The position numbers and the translations under genes are program-made. Shown piece by piece: positions 6,701 through 13,578 of a DNA stretch of 37,884 bases. Source of the stretch: Oceanospirillum sp964342385 (GTDB lineage Bacteria; Pseudomonadota; Gammaproteobacteria; Pseudomonadales; Halomonadaceae); the NCBI GenBank assembly GCA_964342385.1, contig CAYFGP010000059.1, positions 1 through 37,884 of the forward strand, given 5' to 3'. Numbering within the stretch: the stretch's first letter is position 1; every line of letters begins with the position of its first letter. Under the pieces are notes generated by a model. The model did not search any database. It was not told the origin of the DNA and worked only from the letters and a program-made list of their open reading frames with translations.

Positions 6701-8867
6701 TACGCATGCCGACGGTACAACAGAAAGCATGTCTGCAGACGGTACTTATACAGTCACTGACGCCAATGGCAATCCTGTGGATTCTGCAGCAGGTGCAGGA
6801 ATGGAAACCGATGCTAATGGCAACACCGTTGAATCTTTTGAAGACGGCACCGTTAAAACCACCTTTGCCGATGGCTCTGTAGAAACAGTCTATCCTGACG
6901 GCTCCTATGAATATCAAGGCGCTGACGGTTCATATCACTGGTCCGATGCCTACGGTAACGGCGGCTGGCATGATGCCGATGGCAGCAATGGCTGGTGGAG
7001 TGAAGATGGTTCCGGTGGTTATTACGGCAGCGATGGTAGCTACGATGAATGGCATGCCGATGGCAGCCACTCATGGGGTGATGCCGAAGGTAATGGCGGC
7101 TGGTCTGATGCAGAAGGTAACTACAACTACTGGAATGCTGATGGCTCCGGTGGCTGGGGTGACAGTTATGGTAATAGCGGTAGCTGGGACACCGAAGGTA
7201 ATAGCACTTGGAGTAATGAAGATGGTAGTCATGGCTATTACAACTCTGATGGCAGTTGGGGCAATACCTATGCTGATGGCACTACCGAAACCATGTCTGC
7301 CGACGGCACTTATACGGTAACTGATGCTAACGGCAATCCAGCTAACCCAGAGGCTGGCACCGAGACTAATGAATTTGGCGATACCACTGAGACTCTCCCT
7401 GATGGCACAGTGATCACCACCTATGCTGATGGATCAGTAGAGACCATCTCTCCTGACGGCGCATACTCCTATCAGGGTACTGATGGCTCCAGCTACTGGG
7501 ACGATGGCCAAGGTAACGGTGGTTGGAATAACCCTGATGGAAGTCATGGCTGGTGGAATGCGGATGGCTCTGGCGCCTCCTACTACAGTGATGGTGGCTA
7601 TAGCGAGTGGCACTCTGACGGCTCTGGCTTCTGGGCTGATGGCCAAGGTAATGGTGGCAACCATTATGCTGATGGCAGCTATGATAACTGGAATGCCGAT
7701 GGCTCTGGCAGCTGGGGAGACGCTCAAGGCAATTACGGCAGCTGGGACTCAGAAGGCAATGGTAGCTGGACCAATGCCGATGGCAGTCATGGTTATTCCA
7801 ACGCTGATGGCAGCTGGAGTTTCACCCACGCGGACGGCACTACTGAAACTATGAGTTCCGATGGTCAGTTGACCGTCACCGATGCTAACGGTAATCCAGT
7901 AAACCCTGAAGCGGGTAGTGAAACCAATGAGTTTGGTGACACCACTGAAACTCATCCAGACGGCACTATTGTCACCACCTTTGCCGATGGCTCTGTAGAA
8001 ACTATTTCTCCTGATGGCTCTTACTCTTATCAAGGCGCAAACGGTGATTATCACTGGTCCGACGCTGAGGGTAACGGTGGCTGGAGTGATGGCCAAGGCG
8101 GTAATGGCTGGTGGAGCGCTGACGGTTCAGGGGCGTCTTACCATGCTGATGGCAGTTATAACGAGTGGCATTCCGATGGCAGCTATACCTGGGGTGATGC
8201 TGAAGGCAACGGTGGCTGGATGGATGCCGAAGGCAATGAAAACGTCTGGAATGCTGACGGCTCTGGAGGCTGGAGCGATGCCTACGGCAACAGCGGCACC
8301 TGGGACTCCGAAGGTAATGGCAGCTGGACCAATGCTGATGGCAGCCATGGTTACCATAACTCCGATGGTAGCTGGGGCATGACCCATGCCGATGGCACCA
8401 CTGAAACGATGACCGCAGATGGTCAGTACACTGTGACCGATGCCAATGGCAACCCTGTCAATCCAGAAGCCGGTAGTGAAACCAATGAATTTGGTGACAC
8501 CACTGAGACTCTGGCAGATGGCACTGTAATTACCACCTACGCCGATGGCTCAGTAGAAACCATCTCTCCTGATGGCTCCTACTCTTACCAAGGTGCCGAC
8601 GGTAGCTCCAACTGGAGTGACAACCAAGGCAATGGTGGCTGGAACGATGGTCAAGGTAACAGCGGCACCTGGAATGCTGATGGCTCTGGTAACTCAGTAA
8701 ACGCTGACGGCTCCAGCAGCACCTGGAACGCCGATGGCTCCGGCAGCTGGAACGATGGCCAAGGTAACTCAGAAACCTGGGATGCCGATGGAAACTGGAC
8801 TAAAACCTATGCCGACGGCACTACAGAGTCCGGTAACTATCACACCGATCAACCTCAACAAGCTTAA
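3708..8867 (+). CDS. Giant acidic nonapeptide-repeat protein with N-terminal LEDRIAPG motif
   Basis: The product is 1719 residues of unknown function. The start has a strong GGGGGG ribosome-binding site seven bases upstream. Residues 1-10 are basic, and LEDRIAPG lies at about 16-23. This resembles the LEPR/LEDR-type N-terminal motif seen on very large surface or secreted proteins of planctomycetes and some gammaproteobacteria, and no ordinary Sec signal is visible. Residues 24-160 are an Asp/Thr/Gly/Ser-rich linker. From about 163 to the C-terminus it is nearly all tandem nonapeptides of the form A-D-G-S-G-x-W-x-x, grouped into modules of 186-188 residues that begin at residues 282, 469, 657, 845, 1033, 1219, 1405 and 1591. 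No Cys is seen, and it is rich in Asp, Gly, Ser, Trp, Asn and Tyr. The nonapeptide length recalls RTX beta-rolls, but the GGxGxDxUx consensus is absent. A secreted or cell-surface structural protein or adhesin is the best guess. Downstream HlyD-type genes support export. Confidence 0.85.
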   Translation: MTKKKIKPGKSIEQLEDRIAPGALGGVLGDLGVEDTGTTDTSTDGTTDTGSTTGSDTGTDLPPADDTTGGDDTAGSGGATTDSTDEPIRSNFESGDTSATTGTATDENITIDGQGGSDTATGSTTGGDGAATGDTGTGDGAIGPDGTDGAAGDTTDDTSDFTGLEFTSETLEDGTVVNSYEDGSVETFNPDGSGSWSGADGTTSQWNADGSGSWSDAEGNSGTWEADGSGTWTGADGSSGVQNADGSWSMTHADGTTESMSADGTYSVTDADGNPLDPATQHTDEMGNTTETLEDGTVKTTFADGSTETIYPDGGYEYQGADGHNSWSDAEGNGGWSNPDGSSGWWSADGSGGSYNSDGSYNEWYSDGSYSWGDAEGNGGWVGADGHSSEWYADGSGSWSDAQGNSGSWNADGSGTWTNADGSHGYNNADGSWGMTHADGTTETMTADGTYTVTDANGNPVDNPGGAAETDANGNTVESHPDGTVTTTYADGSTETVHPDGSYYYQSADGYSHWSDAEGNGGWSNPDGSNGWWDSQGNGAEYYADGGYSEWHSDGSGFWDDGQGNGSAWHADGSYEYWNSDGSGGWGDAQGNSGNWNSDGSGNWTNADGSHGYNNADGSWSITHADGTTETMSANGEYTITDANGNPADPATGAAIETDANGNTVETFEDGTVKTTFADGSVETVYPDDGYEYQGADGSGYWSDAYGNGGWYDPDGSSGWWDSEGNGSSYHSDGSYYEWHADGSSSWSDAEGNGGWNDAEGNYNYWNADGSGGWGDNYGNSGNWDAEGNGTWTNQDGSHGYHNSDGSWGTTYADGSTETMTADGTHTTTDAAGNQVSPGTTAGIETDANGNTVETHPDGTVTTTYPDGSTETISPDGSYSYQSADGYSHWSDAEGNGGWSSPDGSNGWWDSEGNGAEYYADGGYSSWNADGSGFWDDGQGNGSAWHADGSYEWWSADGSGGWGDAQGNSGNWNSDGSGNWTNADGSYGSNYADGSWSLTHADGTTESMSADGTYTVTDANGNPVDSAAGAGMETDANGNTVESFEDGTVKTTFADGSVETVYPDGSYEYQGADGSYHWSDAYGNGGWHDADGSNGWWSEDGSGGYYGSDGSYDEWHADGSHSWGDAEGNGGWSDAEGNYNYWNADGSGGWGDSYGNSGSWDTEGNSTWSNEDGSHGYYNSDGSWGNTYADGTTETMSADGTYTVTDANGNPANPEAGTETNEFGDTTETLPDGTVITTYADGSVETISPDGAYSYQGTDGSSYWDDGQGNGGWNNPDGSHGWWNADGSGASYYSDGGYSEWHSDGSGFWADGQGNGGNHYADGSYDNWNADGSGSWGDAQGNYGSWDSEGNGSWTNADGSHGYSNADGSWSFTHADGTTETMSSDGQLTVTDANGNPVNPEAGSETNEFGDTTETHPDGTIVTTFADGSVETISPDGSYSYQGANGDYHWSDAEGNGGWSDGQGGNGWWSADGSGASYHADGSYNEWHSDGSYTWGDAEGNGGWMDAEGNENVWNADGSGGWSDAYGNSGTWDSEGNGSWTNADGSHGYHNSDGSWGMTHADGTTETMTADGQYTVTDANGNPVNPEAGSETNEFGDTTETLADGTVITTYADGSVETISPDGSYSYQGADGSSNWSDNQGNGGWNDGQGNSGTWNADGSGNSVNADGSSSTWNADGSGSWNDGQGNSETWDADGNWTKTYADGTTESGNYHTDQPQQA
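4194..8867 (+). repeat. Nested protein-coding repeats: 27-bp units in ~560-bp modules
   Basis: The basic unit is 27 bp (nine residues, x-[D/E]-G-x6). About twenty such units plus a 6-8-residue linker (NGNP...) make one module. Module starts, at the first codon of ETDANGNTVE or its equivalent, are 4551, 5112, 5676, 6240, 6804, 7362, 7920 and 8478. The spacings are therefore 561, 564, 564, 564, 558, 558 and 558 bp. A shorter head unit (about 120 residues) and a truncated tail unit (129 residues) flank seven full modules. Modules alternate between an EDGTVKTTF type (1, 3, 5) and an HPDGTVTTTY type (2, 4). The last three share a TNEFGDTTET header. Synonymous differences are frequent, so the repeats are kept at protein level. 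Confidence 0.9.
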
Positions 8868-8888
8868 TCGCGGGTTGAATTGAAAAAC

Positions 8889-8912
8889 GGGAATCTGCTA
8901 CGGCGGATTCCC
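8889..8912 (+). promoter_or_regulatory. Stable mRNA hairpin with C(UACG)G tetraloop
   Basis: GGGAATCTGC-TACG-GCGGATTCCC forms a 10-bp stem with one G-U pair and is closed by C(UACG)G, a member of the extra-stable UNCG tetraloop class. It lies 22 bases after the giant gene's stop codon. No U-tract follows, so it is not a standard intrinsic terminator. It may protect the 3' end of the giant mRNA or act as a processing or stability element ahead of the small-peptide gene. Confidence 0.5.
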
Positions 8913-9011
8913 CATAACGCTCTAAACTAAAAATACTGTTTGTAACAATTTGGCAGCTAAGCCAACTCACTCAAGGCGTTACCGCCAAACATTGAAAAAG
9001 AGGAAATAACC

Positions 9012-9143
9012 ATGGCACAAGAAAACAAAGCCCCTCAAGGTGTTCGTAACGGTGCTCTGAAGATGAAAAGTGTTCAAGCCCGCATTCAAGCCAGCCGTAT
9101 GCGCGCCCTGAGCACTAAGCCTAAGCCAAAAACGGCGGGCTAA
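9012..9143 (+). CDS. Small basic peptide of 43 residues
   Basis: The ATG is preceded by AAGAGGAAATAACC, a strong ribosome-binding site at good distance. The 43-residue product begins MAQENKAPQGVRNGALK and ends KPKPKTAG. It is strongly basic and rich in Lys, Arg, Ala and Gln, with no Cys and no hydrophobic segment. I recognise no family. It lies between the giant repeat-protein gene and a near-perfect terminator hairpin, upstream of genes encoding a PqqD-like/M50 protease and HlyD-type proteins. Its possible roles are therefore a partner or chaperone of the acidic giant protein, or a peptide substrate of the PqqD/M50 protein. Both are inference. The good ribosome-binding site and own terminator argue that it is a real gene. 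Confidence 0.65.
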   Translation: MAQENKAPQGVRNGALKMKSVQARIQASRMRALSTKPKPKTAG

Positions 9144-9172
9144 TTTAGATTTAACCTCAGTTATGTGATACC

Positions 9173-9205
9173 AGCCTTAGGTCTGCTTGCAGTCCTAAGG
9201 CTTTT
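9173..9205 (+). terminator. Intrinsic terminator after the small-peptide gene
   Basis: AGCCTTAGG and CCTAAGGCT pair exactly. Inside them CTGC-TT-GCAG continues the stem after a single T/T mismatch, and TTT follows the outer arm. It ends 34 bases before the next start codon. The short U-run suggests partial readthrough, which would give high expression of the giant protein and small peptide and lower expression of the membrane proteins downstream. Confidence 0.65.
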
Positions 9206-9239
9206 GCATCTCTAACAGATGCATGTAGAAGGATCCTAT

Positions 9240-11495
9240 ATGGCCTTAGCTCCCAAGCGTCCTCCAGTTCCGAACACCCCTAAAGTCGCACCTGCCACTA
9301 ACCCCGCGACTCAGCCTCGGACAAATACACCTGCCTCTAACGGTCCAGGGCCTAAACGAGTAGGTCGAAACCCTGCCCCCGGTATTCGCCGTCCTAGTCG
9401 TTTAGGTATTAAACCTACCAGAAATATTCCTTCCCGCACCGGACAAACACATACAGCCCTCGCAGCAGATCAACAAACGACCTCTGCACCACAATCCGTT
9501 CAGCCTGTTAATCCTGCAGCCCAAAACCAGCAAACAACGCAGGTCTCTGCTGAATTACACAATCTGCAAAAACAGGTGGATCAGCTGCTGCTGACTCAAA
9601 GCCTGACACGGGAGTTTGTCAGCACTACGGATATGACCAAGCTGCTATCGGTGATTTTTGAACGGGTACTGGAAACCCTGAATGCCGAAGCGGGTTCATT
9701 TTGGATTGTGGATGGCAAACAGGAAGAGAACGTTTGTAAGCTGGCTGAAGGCCCTACTGCAAACCAAGTGATTGGCCTGCGTCTACCGAAAGGTGTCGGT
9801 ATTGTAGGGAGTGTAATTAATACCCGAATTCCTGAAATCGTCACCGATGTACGTAACGATGAACGCTTTACCAACACCGTGGATGATAAGACCGGTTTTG
9901 TCACCCGCTCTATGATCTGCGTACCGCTAACCATCGATGATCAGATCTACGGCGCTATCCAGGTATTGAACCGCAAGGACAGTATCGATGGAGCCTTTAA
10001 CCACGATGACCAGCAAATGATTGAGGATCTGGCCATGAGTGCGGCCATCTCAATCAAAAACGTACGTTTCCTACAGACCGAACAAAAGGTTAAGGAGATG
10101 AATACCCTGCTGTCCATGTCACAGCAGATCACCTCGACACTGGATATCAACCACGTACTCACCTCAGTCACCACACTGGCCAATGAGTTAGTAGAGATCG
10201 AATACTGCGCTATCGCCCTGCTGGATGAGAACCGCGACAAACTCTTTATGGGTGCCGCCAGCGAAGATAAACACGATCAGTGGCCCGAAGATCTGATTGA
10301 TGCCCTGCTGGAAATGATGCAGAAAGTACGGGAAGCGGGTCGTAGCGTTTACGTAGCGGATAGAGAAAGGTATCGCAAGAAGGTCGACGATCCCGACAAT
10401 AATATCTGGCTTAACTTCCTACAGAGAGAAGAGGCCCAATCCCTATGGATGATGCCCCTAAAAGATGATGAAGGTACTCTGGGTGTCATCGCCATGATCA
10501 GCAAGGAGAGCGGTTTTGCCAGTGGCACCAAGGCCGATATTCTTAGTATTCTGGCTAACCAGACCACTATCTCCCTGCGTAACGCCAGCCTGTATCAGAA
10601 AATTCCTTTTGCCGGAGCCCTGGGTAAAGTAGGTGCCGGTAGCCGCGCCGCCATGGTGTCCTGGCGTAAATGGAGCATGATCTGCGTAATTATCGGCTTG
10701 ATAGGCGCGACCCTGCACTACGCGCCCTTCTTCCGCTCTGTTACTGGTAATGTCGTGGTCGAAGCCAAACTGGGTCAGGGCCTTTTCTTACCGGTTTCCG
10801 GCGTTGTCAAAGAGATGCACGTTCGGGAGGGGCAAAGGGTTAAACCGGGCCAACTGTTGTTCCGGCTGGATGACAGCGATCTGCGCCTGAGCCTGATTGA
10901 AGCAGAAAGTAAACTTGCGGTACTTGAACGTCAGATTATTGAAGCCCGGGCTAAAGACGACGCAGCTGAGCTCAGCCGTCACCTGATTGACCGTAATAGC
11001 ATTAGGGCCAAGGTGATTAAAGCCCGGGAAGACCTGCGTAAAGTGGATGTTAGAGCCACCCGTCCAGCCATTGTCCTTACACCCCGTACCGACGAACTGG
11101 TGGGACGTAACTTCAATCTCGGTGATGAGATTCTGCGTCTGGCCGATCCGGATAAACCAACGGTGATTGTTAAACTGGCGGAAGAAGATGTACTGGATGT
11201 GAAGATCGGCCATCAGGTGACCGCGGTACTAAAAGCCCGTCCCGGCGAATACTTCTCCGGCAAAGTCGCTTATATCGGGCGCAGCTTTGATGTACCCACT
11301 CAGGCACTGGACCAGGAAGCAAAATCTGAACTGGAAGAGAATGAGTTTATCGCCGAATTGGTCATTGAACAGGCTCCGGATAACCTACAACCGGGTATGA
11401 CAGGGGTCGCCCGTATCGATACTCCAGAAAGCTCTACTCTGATCCGTATGGCCCGCCGGGTACGCAACTTCTTCCTGTTCTGGTTTGGGGTTTAA
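9240..11495 (+). CDS. GAF-GAF-TM-HlyD fusion membrane protein
   Basis: This 751-residue protein starts at the ATG 9240, which has AAGGAT seven bases upstream. Residues 1-100 are a Pro/Arg/Lys-rich low-complexity region. Two GAF domains follow at about 125-277 and 285-450. The first carries the typical LNAEAGSFWIVD start and RSMICVPL core. A single membrane segment lies at about 478-497. After it comes a HlyD/RND-adaptor-like part: a barrel-sandwich half-motif near GVVKEMHVREGQRVKPGQLL (521-540), a short coiled hairpin (550-605), the second half near 630 and a beta-barrel domain at 645-740. The predicted topology is cytoplasmic GAF sensors joined across the inner membrane to a periplasmic adaptor, an unusual fusion. 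Its stop is three bases from the next gene's start. Adaptor activity gated by a cytoplasmic signal is inference. Confidence 0.85.
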   Translation: MALAPKRPPVPNTPKVAPATNPATQPRTNTPASNGPGPKRVGRNPAPGIRRPSRLGIKPTRNIPSRTGQTHTALAADQQTTSAPQSVQPVNPAAQNQQTTQVSAELHNLQKQVDQLLLTQSLTREFVSTTDMTKLLSVIFERVLETLNAEAGSFWIVDGKQEENVCKLAEGPTANQVIGLRLPKGVGIVGSVINTRIPEIVTDVRNDERFTNTVDDKTGFVTRSMICVPLTIDDQIYGAIQVLNRKDSIDGAFNHDDQQMIEDLAMSAAISIKNVRFLQTEQKVKEMNTLLSMSQQITSTLDINHVLTSVTTLANELVEIEYCAIALLDENRDKLFMGAASEDKHDQWPEDLIDALLEMMQKVREAGRSVYVADRERYRKKVDDPDNNIWLNFLQREEAQSLWMMPLKDDEGTLGVIAMISKESGFASGTKADILSILANQTTISLRNASLYQKIPFAGALGKVGAGSRAAMVSWRKWSMICVIIGLIGATLHYAPFFRSVTGNVVVEAKLGQGLFLPVSGVVKEMHVREGQRVKPGQLLFRLDDSDLRLSLIEAESKLAVLERQIIEARAKDDAAELSRHLIDRNSIRAKVIKAREDLRKVDVRATRPAIVLTPRTDELVGRNFNLGDEILRLADPDKPTVIVKLAEEDVLDVKIGHQVTAVLKARPGEYFSGKVAYIGRSFDVPTQALDQEAKSELEENEFIAELVIEQAPDNLQPGMTGVARIDTPESSTLIRMARRVRNFFLFWFGV

Positions 11496-11498
11496 TCC

Positions 11499-13559
11499 AT
11501 GTCGGAAACCATCCCTTTGCCACTACGGGAAGATTTGACCCAGCGTAAAATGATGATTGATGGCGAGCCCTCTTACATCGTCAAAGATGTTGAAAAGCAG
11601 AAGTATTTCCGTTTTGACGAGGCTCAGTTTGATCTGATTCGACTGTTTGATGGCGCACGTAACCTGACTCAGTTGGTGGAGTTATTTAACGAAACCAACG
11701 CCAAATACGAGTACGACGACGAAAGCGCCGAAGAACTGTATAAGTCACTGAAGGACAACAAGCTGCTCAAACGCAGCAAGCATGAAGAAAATATCGCACT
11801 GATTGAGCGCTTAAAGGATGAGAAACGTAGTAAGTTCCTACAAGCCAAAGGCTCCATGCTGTTAATGCGTTTTCATCTCGTTAATCCCAACTCAGAATTC
11901 AATGCCTTAATCGATAAGATTCGTTTTATCTGGCATCCGCTGTTTGTTAAAGCCTGCCTAATCTTTATGTTCTCAGCCCTGGTGTTAGTCCTAGGGCAGC
12001 TGGGTCGCTTTGTAGAAGATTTCGAGCAGGTATTTTTTACCATGCACGAGAACTGGCTTAACTTCCTCGGTGTATGGATTGTTGCCCTAGTCGTTATCGC
12101 CCTGCATGAATGCGGCCATGGACTCACTTGTAAACACTTTGGCGGTGATATCGATGATATGGGCTTTCTGCTACTGGTGTTGCAGCCCTGTCTCTATTGC
12201 AACGTTAACGATGCCTGGCTGTTTGAAAATAAACGCCACAAGATCTACGTTGCTCTGGCGGGTATCTATACAGAACTCCTTTTAGCCGCTATCTCTGCGT
12301 ATATCTGGATGATCGCCGATGTAAACAGTATTTTGGGCACCGTTGCTTTTGTCATTATGACCATGTGTACCGCCCAATCCTTGTTTTTCAACCTGAACCC
12401 CCTGGTGAAGTTTGACGGTTACTACATTCTTAGCGACCTGATGGAGATGCCCAACCTAAAGCAGAACTCCACCGCCTGGTTCTCCTGGCTATTAAAAACC
12501 AAGGTATTTCGGATGGATGTAGAGGCACCTCTGGTCCCCACTGACCGGGAAAAGCGCTTCTATATGATCTATGGCGGACTGGCTCTGCTTTATATCAGCA
12601 TGATGCTGTCAACCATAGCCTATCTTGGTTACGGCTTTATCGCTCAAACCATGGGCTTCTGGGGCGTAATTTTATTTATCTGGCTGGTGGCCAAAATTGT
12701 TGCCAAGCTTACGAATACCTGGCCTCGGGCGTTAAAAGAGTGGAGTGTGAATGTGTTCTGGAGTAAAAAACGTCGTCCCTGGACGATCGGTGCCCTATGC
12801 CTATTCGGCACCGCTCTGTTTACTATCGACCCAAGAATTCGTGTACTGGCCCCTTGTGAGAGCGTGACGCCCAAACAGGTGATTCATGCCCCAGAAAGCG
12901 GCTTTGTCACCCTTGCCGCTATAGATGCTTACCATAAACCCACCGTGGCACCAGGAGAGCGTTTCTTCCAGCTCTACTCTCCAGAACTACAGCTACAGCT
13001 TGAACAGGCCTCATCACAGGTACAAAGCCTGCTATTACAAATACAAGCGGCTGAAGCGGAATACGACGGCGCCGAAGCCCGGCGCCTAAGAGCAGAACTC
13101 GTGGCATCACGAGAGAACCTACAGCATTTAAGACAACGCCAACAGAAACTGAGCATAGCGCTACCTCAAGGTAATTGGTTGGTAGAAGCGATGCCTGTCA
13201 CCATGATTCAAGGCCGTTTTTATAGCCAGGGGGAAGAGATTGTTAAACTTCGCCCCGCGACTGAACAGCTGATTGATATCGGTATTGAACAGGCGGACCG
13301 CGGACTGATTCATCTTGGGCAAGCCGCCCGTATTCGCCTGCAAAATGGCGATCTGATTACAGGACAAGTCTACGAGATGGCACCTCTGGCCGAAGCCTAT
13401 GGCCCAGATCGTAAGATCAATATTCGGGTTCAAACCCAATCCAGACCTATTCCAGAAGAGTTGACCTGCCAAGCCGTGATTCTGGCCGAGCATCGCCTGC
13501 TTTGGGAACATCTGTGGCGTCCGATTCGCAAGATGTTAAGAGCAGAGCTATTTATCTGA
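11499..13559 (+). CDS. PqqD-like / M50 site-2-type metalloprotease / HlyD fusion
   Basis: This is a 686-residue polytopic membrane protein. Residues about 10-95 look like a PqqD-type winged-helix fold (YIVKDVEKQKYFRFDEAQFD then an acidic helix), the domain that recognises leader peptides in peptide-modification systems. Membrane segments flank HECGH at 203-207, the HExxH zinc site of M50 proteases. FNLNPLVKFDGYY at 297-309 supplies the expected third ligand Asp306. Residues 450-686 after the last membrane segment resemble a HlyD/lipoyl-type periplasmic adaptor with an amphipathic coiled-coil hairpin at about 490-550. Proteins of this architecture are often named only 'HlyD family' or 'peptidase M50'. 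The intact zinc motifs suggest that it cleaves a substrate within or at the membrane. The substrate is not known. Confidence 0.85.
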   Translation: MSETIPLPLREDLTQRKMMIDGEPSYIVKDVEKQKYFRFDEAQFDLIRLFDGARNLTQLVELFNETNAKYEYDDESAEELYKSLKDNKLLKRSKHEENIALIERLKDEKRSKFLQAKGSMLLMRFHLVNPNSEFNALIDKIRFIWHPLFVKACLIFMFSALVLVLGQLGRFVEDFEQVFFTMHENWLNFLGVWIVALVVIALHECGHGLTCKHFGGDIDDMGFLLLVLQPCLYCNVNDAWLFENKRHKIYVALAGIYTELLLAAISAYIWMIADVNSILGTVAFVIMTMCTAQSLFFNLNPLVKFDGYYILSDLMEMPNLKQNSTAWFSWLLKTKVFRMDVEAPLVPTDREKRFYMIYGGLALLYISMMLSTIAYLGYGFIAQTMGFWGVILFIWLVAKIVAKLTNTWPRALKEWSVNVFWSKKRRPWTIGALCLFGTALFTIDPRIRVLAPCESVTPKQVIHAPESGFVTLAAIDAYHKPTVAPGERFFQLYSPELQLQLEQASSQVQSLLLQIQAAEAEYDGAEARRLRAELVASRENLQHLRQRQQKLSIALPQGNWLVEAMPVTMIQGRFYSQGEEIVKLRPATEQLIDIGIEQADRGLIHLGQAARIRLQNGDLITGQVYEMAPLAEAYGPDRKINIRVQTQSRPIPEELTCQAVILAEHRLLWEHLWRPIRKMLRAELFI

Positions 13560-13578
13560 CATAGACAGAGATATTTTT

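Noticed and set aside
3674..8387. Several antisense or frame-shifted ORFs across the giant repeat gene
   Set aside because: They arise because the 27-bp repeat keeps other frames open. Their low-complexity products mirror the repeat and lack ribosome-binding sites.
4194..8867. Regular short DNA repeats that might suggest a CRISPR array
   Set aside because: The units are 27-bp coding repeats with synonymous variation and no unique spacers, and they are translated throughout.
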